A DNA stretch of 64,000 nucleotides from positions 248,001-312,000 of the forward strand of contig JADGEL010000001.1 of NCBI GenBank assembly GCA_016744415.1. The letters run 5' to 3'. The notes beneath the pieces are model-generated. The model worked only from the letters and a program-made list of their open reading frames with translations, searched no databases and had not been told where the DNA came from. How positions within the stretch are numbered: position 1 is the stretch's first letter; the number at the start of each line of letters is the position of its first letter. Position numbers and translations under genes: made by a program. Below, one piece after another: positions 34,869 to 45,690 of this stretch. The DNA comes from Flavobacteriaceae bacterium. GTDB lineage: Bacteria > Bacteroidota > Bacteroidia > Flavobacteriales > Flavobacteriaceae.

Positions 34869-37247
34869 ATGAATTTTTGGACGCGCATTTCTCGATTGAT
34901 TATTAAAAATCGAATCATCATTTTATTGTTGATTGGCGCTGCTACATATTTTATGACAACGCAAATGCAATACATGCGTTTTTCATATACCGAGGCAAAT
35001 CTTTTACCCGAAGATCATGAAGTAAATATTGAGTACGAAAAATTTTTAGACCTTTTTGGAGAAGAAGGAAATGTCATGATTTTGGGCATTCAAGATTCAA
35101 CAGTTTTTACCCCAAAAAAATTTAACAATTGGAATAAATTAGCAAAAGAGATTGATAGTTTTTCTGAGATTGATCACACTATTTCTATTGGTGATATACA
35201 GAAATTAAAACGCGATGACAATCTGCGAAAATTTATTTTAGAACCGCTTTATGATTCCATTCCAACAACCAATGAAGAGGTGTTGGAAATTAAAAAAGAA
35301 CTTTTTGATAACCTCCCTTTTTATGACAACATTCTTTACAACAAAGAGACTGAAACTGTTGTAATGATTGTTTATATCAACAAAGAAATTGTTAATACAA
35401 TTGCAAGAAAAGAGTTGATAATGGGTAAGTTTTTAGACATTGTTTCAGCATTTGAAAAAGAAAACAATATCAATGTTCGCATTTCTGGGATGCCTTATGT
35501 GCGTACCATGAATGCTCAAAATATTATAGATGAGATGAAAATGTTTGTACTCTTAGCCTTAGGAGTTACAGCACTTATTTTCTTTTTGTTTTTTAGATCT
35601 TTTCGCGCAACAGTCATCACGCTTACAGTGGTTATTATTGGTGTAATTTGGGCCTTTGGATTTATTGGTTGGTTTCGTTATGAAATCTCTGTTTTAATGG
35701 CATTAATTCCGCCTTTAATTATTGTAATTAGTGTTCCCAATGCTATTTTCCTAATCAACAAATATCAGCAAGAAATTAAGAACCACGGAAACCAAGCAAA
35801 GAGTTTACAACGTGTAATTACTAAAGTTGGTAATGCTACTTTGATGACTAATATTACTACAGCATCAGGGTTTGCAACCTTTATTTTTACGAAAAGTCAA
35901 ATTTTGGTTGAGTTTGGTATCATGGCATCTATCAACATTATGGTAGTGTTCTTTTTAGCCCTGTTTATCATTCCAATCATCTATAGTTTCTTAGCATTAC
36001 CAAAAGAAAAGCACCTCAAACATTTAGACAGAAAATGGATGGGACACATTGTAAACTGGATGGAAAACATTGTACGCCATCATCGTTTTGCAGTATATGT
36101 AGCAGCTGTTCTATTGATTATTGTGAGTATGATTGGTATTTATCAAATGAGAGTTTCTGGCAGTTTGATTGATGATATGCCAAAAGATAAAAAGTTCTTT
36201 TCAGACATTGTTTTCTTTGAAGAAGAGTTTGGAGGTATTATGCCTTTAGAAATCCTTATAGACACTAAAAAAGAAAAAGGTGTTATGGAGCTTTCTACTT
36301 TAAAAAAGATGGATAAACTCGATGAAGCTATTGGTGAATATGACGCGCTTTCTAAACCGCTCTCTGTTTTAAATGTGGTTAAGTATTCAAAGCAAGCTTA
36401 TTATAATGGGCTTCCAAAATATTATCAATTACCAACAAATCAGGATAAGAATTTTATTTTATCCTATGCTAAAAACTCTGTAACAAACGGTGATATGCTT
36501 ACTAATTTTGTTGATTCTACAGGTCAATTTGCACGAATGACAATGTACATGAAAGATGTTGGCACAGAGAAAATGGAGAATATTGAAAAACAATTAGCAT
36601 CAAAAATTGACAAATTATTTAATAAAGATAAATACGATGTTTCCTTAACAGGAAAAGCTTTGGTCTTTTTAAAAGGAACTAGATATTTAATTAACAACTT
36701 GGTATTGTCCTTGTCTTTAGCTATTGTTTTAATAGCGTTGTTTATGGCATTTATGTTTCGGTCATTTAAAATGATTTTAATATCAATCATTCCAAATATT
36801 TTACCTCTATTAATTACTGCAGGATTGATGGGTTATATTGGAATCCCTTTAAAGCCATCTACCATATTAGTTTTTAGTGTTGCTTTTGGGATATCAGTAG
36901 ACGATACCATTCACTTTTTGGCAAAATATAGACAAGAATTACTAGCTCATAATTGGAAAGTAAAAAAATCTGTTTACCTAGCATTGAGAGAAACTGGAGT
37001 TAGTATGTTTTATACTTCAATTGTTTTATTTTTCGGATTCTTAGTATTTACAGTTTCTAGTTTTGGCGGCACTGTTGCATTAGGCGGATTAGTTTCTATC
37101 ACTTTATTGTTTGCAATGTTATCAAATCTATTACTGTTGCCATCACTATTATTGTCGTTAGAGTCTTCTATCGCAAACAAAGCTACTTTAAAAGAACCTA
37201 CACTCCCTGTATTGCCTTTAGAGGATATTGATGAAGAGGAAGAATAA
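34869..37247 (+). CDS. RND-superfamily (MMPL-type) exporter
   Basis: About 792 residues from ATG 34869. Helix 1 (ILLLIGAATYFM) is followed by a periplasmic loop to about residue 225, then five helices with a sterol-sensing/MMPL-like pattern (ALIPPLIIVISVPNAIFLINKY; TTASGFATFIFT). The layout repeats: helix at about 415, second loop, and a C-terminal helix bundle containing VFSVAFGISVDDTIHFLAKYRQE, where the paired Asp are the usual proton-relay residues. The duplicated six-helix arrangement is that of RND proteins. Cargo is probably a lipid or hydrophobic compound. No membrane-fusion partner is adjacent. Confidence 0.9.
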   Translation: MNFWTRISRLIIKNRIIILLLIGAATYFMTTQMQYMRFSYTEANLLPEDHEVNIEYEKFLDLFGEEGNVMILGIQDSTVFTPKKFNNWNKLAKEIDSFSEIDHTISIGDIQKLKRDDNLRKFILEPLYDSIPTTNEEVLEIKKELFDNLPFYDNILYNKETETVVMIVYINKEIVNTIARKELIMGKFLDIVSAFEKENNINVRISGMPYVRTMNAQNIIDEMKMFVLLALGVTALIFFLFFRSFRATVITLTVVIIGVIWAFGFIGWFRYEISVLMALIPPLIIVISVPNAIFLINKYQQEIKNHGNQAKSLQRVITKVGNATLMTNITTASGFATFIFTKSQILVEFGIMASINIMVVFFLALFIIPIIYSFLALPKEKHLKHLDRKWMGHIVNWMENIVRHHRFAVYVAAVLLIIVSMIGIYQMRVSGSLIDDMPKDKKFFSDIVFFEEEFGGIMPLEILIDTKKEKGVMELSTLKKMDKLDEAIGEYDALSKPLSVLNVVKYSKQAYYNGLPKYYQLPTNQDKNFILSYAKNSVTNGDMLTNFVDSTGQFARMTMYMKDVGTEKMENIEKQLASKIDKLFNKDKYDVSLTGKALVFLKGTRYLINNLVLSLSLAIVLIALFMAFMFRSFKMILISIIPNILPLLITAGLMGYIGIPLKPSTILVFSVAFGISVDDTIHFLAKYRQELLAHNWKVKKSVYLALRETGVSMFYTSIVLFFGFLVFTVSSFGGTVALGGLVSITLLFAMLSNLLLLPSLLLSLESSIANKATLKEPTLPVLPLEDIDEEEE

Positions 37248-37368
37248 TACTTTCATTCATTAGAAATGCAAAATTATTTACACGCTAAAACTTATTCTTA
37301 GTATCACTCTCTAATTTGATCATATAATAAACACAAGTAGAAAACATAAATATTATGCTGTTTGTCGA

Positions 37369-37376
37369 TAATTTTG
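37369..37376 (+). promoter_or_regulatory. Possible -7 box upstream of susC
   Basis: TAATTTTG, 127 bases before the susC-like ATG, would give a long 5' leader. No -33 element or operator is recognised in the 256-base intergenic region. Confidence 0.3.
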
Positions 37377-37503
37377 GTGCTTCTGTCGTAATGTTATGTC
37401 TCTTTTTTGAAACTATTAATAATTTGGTCGTGGAAAAATAACAAAAATTTGCTTTTAAAAGGAGTTGAATTTTGATAACTAAAATTAATTTAAATTACAA
37501 AGT

Positions 37504-40500
37504 ATGAAAAACAATTTACTCAAGAAGATGTTTTTTGCTGCAATTATGCTCACCAGTAGTTTCATTTTTGCACAAACAGTTTCTGGTAATGTTTCCGATT
37601 CTACCGGACCACTACCTGGGGCAAGTATTGTTGTAAAAGGAACCGAAAACGGTACTACAACAGATTTTGATGGAAACTACACATTAGATAATGTGTCATC
37701 AGAAGATGTCTTGGTGATTAGTTTTCTTGGGTATTTTGCCCAAGAAATTGTAGTAGGTAGCCAATCAGTAATTGATGTGGTATTAGAAGAAGATGCTGAA
37801 AATCTAGATGAAGTTATTGTAACTGCATTGGGTATTTCTAAAGAAAAGAAGGCGTTAACCTATTCTGCACAAGAAGTTGGTGGCGAAGAATTAACGAGAG
37901 TTAAAAGAACGAACCCTATCAATAGTTTATCCGGTAAATCTGCTGGTATTACAATTACTGCAAGCTCATCTGGTGTAGGTGGTGCTTCTAAAGTAGTATT
38001 AAGAGGTAATTCTTCTACAACAAACAATGACCCATTATATGTAATTGATGGTGTGCCAATGATGAATAGTGGTAATGGATCTAACGGTGAAGCTCCAGGG
38101 ACAAGTGTTTTTGGTGCACAGACTGGTAATAGAGATGGTGGAGATGCGATGTCTATGATTAATCCTGATGATATTGAAAGTATGACTGTTCTTAAAGGTG
38201 CTTCTGCAGCTGCATTGTATGGTAGTCAAGGTGCTAACGGTGTAATCTTAATTACGACAAAAAGTGGTAAAAATGGTAAACTAACTGTAAATGTTAGTTC
38301 TAACATGACGGTACAAAGTGTAATTTCTTTACCAGAATTACAAACAGAATATCAATCAAATTCAGTAGGGCAACCAATTGCTGAAAATGGTAGAGTAGCA
38401 GATCCAAAATCTTGGGGAGCTAAAACAAGTGGTTTATCTAACACTGTTGATGATTTCTTTAATACAGGTTTTACTTCTATACAAGCAGTATCATTATCAG
38501 CTGGAAACGAAAAAGCACAGACTTACTTTTCATATGCTAATACATATGCTGAGGGTGTGATACCAGAAAATAAATTGACAAGGAACAATTTTAATTTAAG
38601 AGAAACAGCTAAATTTTTAGATAATAAAATTACAGTATCTGCTAATATTAATTTATCTGATCAAAGAATTAATAACAGACCTACAAATGGTTTGTACGGA
38701 AATGCTTTAACAGGATTATACTTAAATCCAGTAGGAATTGATTTAAACGAATATAAGAATTTCGAATATTTTAATGTTGATACTAATATGATGGATCAGT
38801 ACGCTTCATCATTCGATGAAAACATTCAACAAAATCCTTACTGGATTATCAATCGTAATAAAAGTAAAGACATAGCACAAAGAGTTTTAGCAAGTGTATC
38901 TGTTAATTATCAAATTACTAATGAGTTCTCTTTACAATCTAGAGGTAGTTTCGACAAGACATTCTTTACATTTGATAAGAGATTGTATGCAGGAAGCGAT
39001 GTAAACTTGGTTCCAACAACTGGGCGTTATGTGTTAGAAAAAACTGAAAATACGCAGCAGTATATTGATTTAATTGCAAATTACAATAAAGATTTAACAG
39101 AAGATTTTAATATTGGTGTTATATTAGGTACTAGTTTAACAAAGAGTAAAACTGGAGATCAAATATCTTTAGATTCAGGTAATGGCAGAGGGTTAACATA
39201 TCCAAATGTTTTTACAATTGGAAACTTTCAAGAAACAAATAGCATCATTCAGTCTGTAGGAAATAAAGAAGTACAATCCATCTTTGGAGCCGCTAACTTA
39301 AGTTACAAAAACAGATGGTTTTTAGATATAACTGGTCGTAATGACTGGTCATCTACCTTGGTCAATACAGATTCTAACTCTTTCTTTTACCCATCAGTTG
39401 GTTTAACGGGGGTGTTGAGTGAAATGTTTGAATTTCCAGAAGTAATTTCTTTTGCTAAAGTAAGAGCGTCTTTTGCACAAGTTGGTAAGGATATACCAGC
39501 TTATGCTACAATTCCTTTAAATACAATCCCTGTTGGACAAGGTAATTTTGTAAAACCAACCTTCGGAGTTAAAGAAGGTGAAACTTTAGAGCCAGAAAAA
39601 CAAAATTCATTTGAAATTGGTACTGAATGGAGATTCTACCATGGTCGATTAGGACTAGATTTTACATATTATGATACTAAAACAAAAAATCAAATATTTT
39701 TTATTCAAGCTGAACCAAATGTACAGGGGTATGTTCAAAATATCGTAAATGCAGGCGAGGTTACTAATAAAGGTGTTGAATTAGTATTAAACGGTAAACC
39801 AATTGTGAATGATAATTTAACTTGGAACTCTGCCATTAACTTTGCTACAAATAAAAACAAGGTAGTTTCAGTTCACCCAGATTTGGCAAACGGAACAGCT
39901 ATTATTACTGCAGAGGGTGTAAACGGGTATCGTTATTCTTTAGTAGAAGGAGAAGACTTTGGTAGTATCCAAGCAAGATCTTTAATTAAAGATGCTAACG
40001 GAACTCCAATAGTAAATAATGATAATGGAACCTTAGCTTTAGAAAGTACAGGATTTGAAACTGTAGGTCATGCACAACCAGACTTTACTTTAGGTTGGTC
40101 CAATAACTTTGAGTTTGGCAACTTTAATGTAAACTTCTTAATTGATGCTAAATTTGGTGGAGAAGTATTGAGTGTTACTGAAGCTGTAAATGATTTTTAC
40201 GGTGTATCTCAAGCATCTGCTGATACAAGAAACAGCAATAGTGGTATGGTAAATGTTGTTGATCAAAATGGTGTAGCTCAACAAATGTCTGCTCAAGAAT
40301 ATTATACACAAGTAGGTGGTAGAGCTGGAATTTTAGGTGAGTATGTTTACGATGCTACAAATGTAAGTTTAAGAGAATTTTCAGTTGGATACTCTCTTCC
40401 TTTCGAAGATAAATTTGTAGAAAATGTAAACTTCTCTTTAATTGGAAGTAACTTATTTTTCTTCTATAAAGATGCTCCATTTGATCCAAACGTTGCTTCA

Positions 40501-40587
40501 AGTACTGGTAATGGATTACAGGGTGTTGACATTTATGGACAGCCATCAACAAGAAGCCTAGGATTAAATATTAACATAAATTTCTAA
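37504..40587 (+). CDS. SusC/RagA-type TonB-dependent outer-membrane receptor
   Basis: 1,027 residues: signal peptide ending FIFAQ, a CarboxypepD_reg-like domain at about 25-105 (VSGNVSDSTGPLPGASIVVKG...GNYTL), a plug domain at about 115-235 (ALGISKEKKALTYSAQEVGG...PLYVIDGVPM...SMTVLKGASAAALYGSQGANGVILITTKSG), and a 22-strand-type barrel ending NININF. The motif LKGASAAALYGSQGANG is diagnostic of the SusC group. It imports large substrates energised by TonB-ExbBD. The SusD gene follows after 4 bases. No glycosidase is adjacent, so the ligand is open. Confidence 0.97.
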   Translation: MKNNLLKKMFFAAIMLTSSFIFAQTVSGNVSDSTGPLPGASIVVKGTENGTTTDFDGNYTLDNVSSEDVLVISFLGYFAQEIVVGSQSVIDVVLEEDAENLDEVIVTALGISKEKKALTYSAQEVGGEELTRVKRTNPINSLSGKSAGITITASSSGVGGASKVVLRGNSSTTNNDPLYVIDGVPMMNSGNGSNGEAPGTSVFGAQTGNRDGGDAMSMINPDDIESMTVLKGASAAALYGSQGANGVILITTKSGKNGKLTVNVSSNMTVQSVISLPELQTEYQSNSVGQPIAENGRVADPKSWGAKTSGLSNTVDDFFNTGFTSIQAVSLSAGNEKAQTYFSYANTYAEGVIPENKLTRNNFNLRETAKFLDNKITVSANINLSDQRINNRPTNGLYGNALTGLYLNPVGIDLNEYKNFEYFNVDTNMMDQYASSFDENIQQNPYWIINRNKSKDIAQRVLASVSVNYQITNEFSLQSRGSFDKTFFTFDKRLYAGSDVNLVPTTGRYVLEKTENTQQYIDLIANYNKDLTEDFNIGVILGTSLTKSKTGDQISLDSGNGRGLTYPNVFTIGNFQETNSIIQSVGNKEVQSIFGAANLSYKNRWFLDITGRNDWSSTLVNTDSNSFFYPSVGLTGVLSEMFEFPEVISFAKVRASFAQVGKDIPAYATIPLNTIPVGQGNFVKPTFGVKEGETLEPEKQNSFEIGTEWRFYHGRLGLDFTYYDTKTKNQIFFIQAEPNVQGYVQNIVNAGEVTNKGVELVLNGKPIVNDNLTWNSAINFATNKNKVVSVHPDLANGTAIITAEGVNGYRYSLVEGEDFGSIQARSLIKDANGTPIVNNDNGTLALESTGFETVGHAQPDFTLGWSNNFEFGNFNVNFLIDAKFGGEVLSVTEAVNDFYGVSQASADTRNSNSGMVNVVDQNGVAQQMSAQEYYTQVGGRAGILGEYVYDATNVSLREFSVGYSLPFEDKFVENVNFSLIGSNLFFFYKDAPFDPNVASSTGNGLQGVDIYGQPSTRSLGLNININF

Positions 40588-40591
40588 GACA

Positions 40592-42169
40592 ATGAAAAAA
40601 TTAATAAAATATACACTAGCTTCTTTTATGGCAGTTAGTTTAGTAAATTGTACAGACAATTTTGAAGACATCAATACAGATCCGAACGGGATATCTAATG
40701 AGAGTCTAACACAAATGAACAATAATATTGGCGGTTCTTTTACCCCAATGTTTTTAAATGTTGTCAATGCAACTCCAGCATGGAATTATCAATTACAACA
40801 AGGTTTAATGGGTGATGTGTATTCTGGATACATGACACCTCCTACACCATTTGCAGGAAATGTAAACAACATGACCTATGCTTTGGTTGATGGTTGGAAT
40901 GGTTTTCCATGGTCTGATGCTTATACAAGCGTGATGCCTTTTGCATTAGATATTAAAAATGCTGTTGAATTAGGAGGAGATCCTGATGGCGTTAAATTTA
41001 ACTTTTTGGCAGATATTATTAAAGTAGAAGCGATGCATAGAGTATCAGACATCTATGGTCCAATTCGTTATACTAAATTTAATGATTTTGAAACAACTGG
41101 AGAATATGACTCTCAAGATGTTGTTTATCAAGCATTTTTTGATGATTTAGAAGCTGCAATTGCTGGCTTAAGTCCTTATGTAGGTGATGCTCAGTTTGCT
41201 CCTTTTGATATGTCTAATTTTGGCGGTGATATTGCAATGTGGAGAAAATTTGCAAATACTTTGAGATTGAGATTGGCTATACGTATTGTAAAGGTAAACC
41301 CTACAATGGCTAAAGCAGAAGGTGAAAAATCATTTGCTAATGATGCTGGTTTGATGACTGATACCAATTTGGTAATTAACACTGGGTTTACTCACCCAAT
41401 TAATGTAATAAGTAATTCTTGGGGTGATATTAGAATGGGTGCCGAAATGGAATCAATCTTAACAGGATATAATGATGGTAGAATTGAAAAATTCTTTAAC
41501 CCATCTGCAGATACAGCTTTAGCTGGTGAATATAAAGGAATCAGAATGGGAATCGACATTCAAGCAAAAGCTCAATATTTAGACCATGCAGGGATTGGAG
41601 AAATAATTGATACTGAAACAATTACTTGGATGACTGCAGCAGAAGTACATTTCTTAATGGCAGAAGCTTCAATCAGAGGATGGTCTGGATCAGGAGATTC
41701 TAAAACAAATTATGAAAATGGAGTTACAGCTTCTTTTACTCAACATGGTGTTGCCGATGTTGCAACTTATTTAGCAGATGCAACAAGTACACCTGCTGAT
41801 TTTGTTGATGCATTAAATACAGTCAATGATATTGCTTATGCAAGTGATGTTAAAATTGCATATAATATTGCAGGAACAAATGAAGAACAATTAGAGCAAA
41901 TCATTACTCAAAAATGGATTGCAATGTTCCCTGACGGTCAAGAGGCATGGAGTGAATTTAGAAGAACTGGATATCCAAGAATTTTCCCTGTTGTGATAAA
42001 TAATAGTGGGGGTACAATTGATACAAATACACAAATAAGACGTATCAACTTTGCATCTAGCGAAATAAATACAAATCCTGATAATGTTCAAACTGCCATA
42101 GATTACTTAGGTGGACCAGACAATGGTGGCACCAGGTTATGGTGGGATACTGGAGGATCAAACTTTTAA
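40592..42169 (+). CDS. SusD/RagB-type surface lipoprotein (SusD-like_2 group)
   Basis: 525 residues with a lipoprotein signal (TLASFMAVSLVNC, Cys at 20) and NFEDINTDPNG, the start seen in the SusD-like_2 subgroup. TPR-type helices follow (LADIIKVEAMHRVSDIYGPI; MWRKFANTLRLRLAIRI), and the late block FLMAEASIRGW...NGVTASF...WIAMFPDGQEAWSEFRRTGYP is characteristic. It forms the lid of the SusC transporter. It starts 4 bases after SusC and is closed by a terminator. Confidence 0.95.
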   Translation: MKKLIKYTLASFMAVSLVNCTDNFEDINTDPNGISNESLTQMNNNIGGSFTPMFLNVVNATPAWNYQLQQGLMGDVYSGYMTPPTPFAGNVNNMTYALVDGWNGFPWSDAYTSVMPFALDIKNAVELGGDPDGVKFNFLADIIKVEAMHRVSDIYGPIRYTKFNDFETTGEYDSQDVVYQAFFDDLEAAIAGLSPYVGDAQFAPFDMSNFGGDIAMWRKFANTLRLRLAIRIVKVNPTMAKAEGEKSFANDAGLMTDTNLVINTGFTHPINVISNSWGDIRMGAEMESILTGYNDGRIEKFFNPSADTALAGEYKGIRMGIDIQAKAQYLDHAGIGEIIDTETITWMTAAEVHFLMAEASIRGWSGSGDSKTNYENGVTASFTQHGVADVATYLADATSTPADFVDALNTVNDIAYASDVKIAYNIAGTNEEQLEQIITQKWIAMFPDGQEAWSEFRRTGYPRIFPVVINNSGGTIDTNTQIRRINFASSEINTNPDNVQTAIDYLGGPDNGGTRLWWDTGGSNF

Positions 42170-42215
42170 ATTTTGAGTTTTCTAATTGTTTTAAATAATA
42201 ATTGAATTAGTTAAT

Positions 42216-42250
42216 AAAAGCTGCCGAATTGAAAAATGAGGCAGCTTTTT
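42216..42250 (+). terminator. Intrinsic terminator after susD
   Basis: AAAAGCTGCC and GGCAGCTTTT form a 10-bp perfect stem with a 14-base loop and a T-run, 46 bases after the SusD stop. Confidence 0.85.
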
Positions 42251-42345
42251 GATTATAAAAAATAAAATTATATTCTAGTATGCTCTGCTTGTAGAGAGCA
42301 AGTACACGGGAATCCATTTTTAATATAAAACGTATTTTTATTATT

Positions 42346-45300
42346 ATGAAAAATAAGCTTCTTTTAATCACTTTTTTAGTAATTGTTATTTCTTGTCAAA
42401 AAGAAAAATCAACCATTTTACAGGTTGAAAAAGAAAAGCAGTTTACAAAAATTAATAGCAAACAGTCTACTATTAAATTTAAAAATTCCGTTACTGAAAA
42501 TCTATATTTTAATTTTTTAAACTACCCCTATGTATATAATGGTGGTGGAGTAGGAATCGGTGATATTAACAATGATGGTTTGGTAGATGTATACTTCACA
42601 TCCAATCAGCACTCAAACAAGCTCTATTTAAATAAAGGTGATTTTTCTTTTAATGATATTACAGAAACTGCGAATGTTATAGATGACAAAGGTTGGAGTA
42701 CTGGAGTTACAATGGTAGATATTAATAACGATGGTTGGATCGATATTTATGTATGTAAAGCCGGAGCATTAGAAGATCATGATTTAAGAAAAAATAAATT
42801 ATTCATCAATCAAAAAGACAATACGTTTAAAGAATCAGCAAAAGAATATGGGTTAGACTTCTATGGTTTCTCAGTTCAATCTCACTTTTTTGATATGGAT
42901 AAGGATGGTGATTTAGATATGTATTTAGTAAACCACCGCATAGATTTTAGAAATAATGTAACCATAGATGTAGAAAGAGATAAAAAAATTGATGACTATG
43001 GATCTGATCAATTATTTAGAAATGATAATGGAAAATTTACAAACGTAACTGATGCTTCTGGAATTGCAAATAAAGCTTGGGGATTAAGTGCATCCATTGG
43101 AGATTTTAACAATGATGGTTGGATGGATGTATTTGTAGCAAACGACTTTTTTCATGGTGATTATTTATATATCAACAATCAAAATGGAACATTTACTGAT
43201 GAAATTTTAACACGCTATAATCATATTTCAAACAATAGTATGGGGTCAGATTTTGCTGACATTAACAATGACTTACAACCAGATTTAATGGTGTTAGACA
43301 TGATGGCTGAAGATCATATTAGAGGTAAAAAGAATATGGCGTCGATGAATGCCAATAGTTTTAATATGATGGTAAATTCTGGGTATCACCATCAATATAT
43401 GACCAATGTATTGCAACTTAATAACGGAAATGGAACCTATAGTGAAATAAGTTATTTAGCAGGAATTGCAAAAACTGATTGGTCTTGGGCACCACTAATT
43501 GCCGATTTTGATAACGATGGTTTTAAGGATGTATTTGTGTCAAATGGTATAAAAAAAGATTTGTCTAATCAAGATTTTAGAGATCAAATGCGTCAGAATA
43601 TTATGAATCGCAAAAAGGTGAGTATAGAAGCTGCTATTGCAATGATGCCTTCAGAAAAACTACAAAACTATATTTATAAAAACAACGGGGATTTAACTTT
43701 TGAAAATGTATCTACACATTGGGGATTAACTGAAAAAATAAATTCTAACGGAACAGCATATGCAGATTTAGACAATGATGGCGATTTGGATTTAATTGTC
43801 AATAATATGGAAGATGAAGCCAGTGTTTACCAAAACAATTCTACTAAAAATTATATTCAAATTCAGTTAAAAGGATCGTCAAAAAACTCCTTAGGAATCA
43901 GTACTAAAGTAATCGTACAAACCAAAGACTTTAGTCAATCACAAGAAATGAATTTATCTCGTGGTTTTCAATCATCAGTAGATCCAAAATTAACTTTTGG
44001 CGTTGGAGCTACCGAATCAATTTATGCTATTCAAATTTTTTGGCCTGATGGTAAACTCGAAGAAGTTACTTATGTAAAACCAAATCAACTTTTAACAATT
44101 GATTATCAAAATGCTAAAGCACCTACTTTTAACGAAACCAAAACGAATACTTATTTTAAAGAGGAAACTTCTGAATCTTTTGATATTTCATATCAACATA
44201 AAGAAAATGAATTTGATGATTTTCAAAAACAAATTCTATTGCCACATTCCGAATCTAAAAATGGTCCATTTATCACATCAGCTGATGTAAATAATGATGG
44301 GTTAGAAGACTTTTTTGTAGGAGGAGCAAAAGGGCAGTCGGGGGAACTGTATTTACAACAAACTAATGGTAATTTCAAGAAATCAAGTATATCAGCTTTT
44401 AAAAAAGACATGCATCAAGAAGATTTAGGCGTTTTGTTTTTTGATGCTGATACTGATGGCGATCAGGATTTATATGTGGTAAGTGGTGGTGCAGAATATC
44501 CAGAAGGAAACGATTATTACCAAGACAGGTTGTATTTAAATAATGGATTGGGTAAATTTATTAAATCAAATAATGCGTTGCCAACTATAAATGTTGCAGG
44601 ACAAATTGTGATTTCTAACGATGTGGATAATGATGGTGATTTAGATTTGTTTGTAACAGGTAGGAACATTCCTGATGAATATCCGTATGCTCCAAAATCA
44701 TATCTATTAATAAATGAAAAAGGGACGTTTAAAGTTTCTGATAGCTCTCCAGACTTAAATGAAATAGGAATGATAACTGATGCTGTTTTTTCTGATTATG
44801 ACAACGATGGTGATGCTGATATATTAGCTGTTGGTGAGTGGACAAAGGTTCAACTATTCGAAAATAATAATGGGAGTTTTGTTAAAAAAGAATTTCCTGA
44901 TTTAGAAAAAACTTCAGGTTTGTGGTTTTCTATTGCACAAAAAGATATGGATGGCGATGGTGACCTAGATTACTTTATAGGAAATCTTGGATTGAATTCA
45001 AAATTCAAAGCTAAAGAGGGAAAACCATTTCAAATTTTTTGTGATGACTTTGACAAAAATGGTAGTTATGATATTATTTTAACTAGTGAATATAAGGGTA
45101 ATTTGGTTCCAACAAGAGGCAGAGAATGCACCTCACAGCAAATACCCAACATCAAGCAAAAATTTAAGACCTTTGAATCTTTTGCAACAGCAGATTTGAA
45201 TAGTATTCTTGGGGAAGAAAATTTAGAAAATGCTTTGCATTTACAGGCTGACATCTTATATTCAATTTATTTAGAGAACAAAGGCAATGGCAATTTTAAA

Positions 45301-45621
45301 ATTGTTAAACTTCCAAATCAAGCTCAAATTGCACCTATTTTAGATTTTCAATTTTTGGATATTGACAACGATGGTATTGAAGAGATTATTATTGTTGGCA
45401 ACCTATACAATACAGAAGTTGAAACTGTACGATATGATGCATCATATGGAAATATCTTAAAATTCAACAATGAGATGTTTGAAAACATTTCTGTGCAAAA
45501 AACTGGGTTTAGCGTACAAGGTGATTCAAAAAATGCTAGTTTAATAACTTTAAATAATGGTAAAAAAATGCTGTTAATTACCCGTAATAATGATGCTATT
45601 AAAACATTTCTATTAGAATAA
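42346..45621 (+). CDS. Giant FG-GAP/VCBS repeat lipoprotein with ASPIC/UnbV domain
   Basis: 1,091 residues with a lipoprotein signal (LLLITFLVIVISC, Cys at 17). At least thirteen calcium-binding D-x-[DN]-x-D-G-type repeats are visible, e.g. DINNDGLVDVYF, DMDKDGDLDMYL, DFDNDGFKDVFV, DLDNDGDLDLIV, DVDNDGDLDLFV, DMDGDGDLDYFI and DIDNDGIEEIII. They form two propeller-like halves. Between them, at about residues 500-590, lies an ASPIC/UnbV domain (GISTKVIVQTKDFSQSQEMNLSRGFQSS...IQIFWPDGKLEEV). These proteins often accompany SusCD pairs and are thought to bind ligand at the surface. It follows susD beyond a terminator, so it may be separately transcribed. Confidence 0.93.
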   Translation: MKNKLLLITFLVIVISCQKEKSTILQVEKEKQFTKINSKQSTIKFKNSVTENLYFNFLNYPYVYNGGGVGIGDINNDGLVDVYFTSNQHSNKLYLNKGDFSFNDITETANVIDDKGWSTGVTMVDINNDGWIDIYVCKAGALEDHDLRKNKLFINQKDNTFKESAKEYGLDFYGFSVQSHFFDMDKDGDLDMYLVNHRIDFRNNVTIDVERDKKIDDYGSDQLFRNDNGKFTNVTDASGIANKAWGLSASIGDFNNDGWMDVFVANDFFHGDYLYINNQNGTFTDEILTRYNHISNNSMGSDFADINNDLQPDLMVLDMMAEDHIRGKKNMASMNANSFNMMVNSGYHHQYMTNVLQLNNGNGTYSEISYLAGIAKTDWSWAPLIADFDNDGFKDVFVSNGIKKDLSNQDFRDQMRQNIMNRKKVSIEAAIAMMPSEKLQNYIYKNNGDLTFENVSTHWGLTEKINSNGTAYADLDNDGDLDLIVNNMEDEASVYQNNSTKNYIQIQLKGSSKNSLGISTKVIVQTKDFSQSQEMNLSRGFQSSVDPKLTFGVGATESIYAIQIFWPDGKLEEVTYVKPNQLLTIDYQNAKAPTFNETKTNTYFKEETSESFDISYQHKENEFDDFQKQILLPHSESKNGPFITSADVNNDGLEDFFVGGAKGQSGELYLQQTNGNFKKSSISAFKKDMHQEDLGVLFFDADTDGDQDLYVVSGGAEYPEGNDYYQDRLYLNNGLGKFIKSNNALPTINVAGQIVISNDVDNDGDLDLFVTGRNIPDEYPYAPKSYLLINEKGTFKVSDSSPDLNEIGMITDAVFSDYDNDGDADILAVGEWTKVQLFENNNGSFVKKEFPDLEKTSGLWFSIAQKDMDGDGDLDYFIGNLGLNSKFKAKEGKPFQIFCDDFDKNGSYDIILTSEYKGNLVPTRGRECTSQQIPNIKQKFKTFESFATADLNSILGEENLENALHLQADILYSIYLENKGNGNFKIVKLPNQAQIAPILDFQFLDIDNDGIEEIIIVGNLYNTEVETVRYDASYGNILKFNNEMFENISVQKTGFSVQGDSKNASLITLNNGKKMLLITRNNDAIKTFLLE

Positions 45622-45664
45622 ATTTTAAGACTCATTTTTTATTTTAATCATTCAATACATTCAG

Positions 45665-45672
45665 TATCTTTG
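45665..45672 (+). promoter_or_regulatory. -7 box for asnS
   Basis: TATCTTTG matches TAnnTTTG and ends 18 bases before the first ATG at 45691. No -33 TTG. Confidence 0.45.
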
Positions 45673-45690
45673 CACTTCAATTTTTAAGAG

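Noticed and set aside
27976-45621. One chitin polysaccharide-utilisation locus from GH20 to SusCD
   Set aside because: A convergent gene, terminators, pyrH-frr and unrelated membrane genes lie between, so there is no support for one unit.
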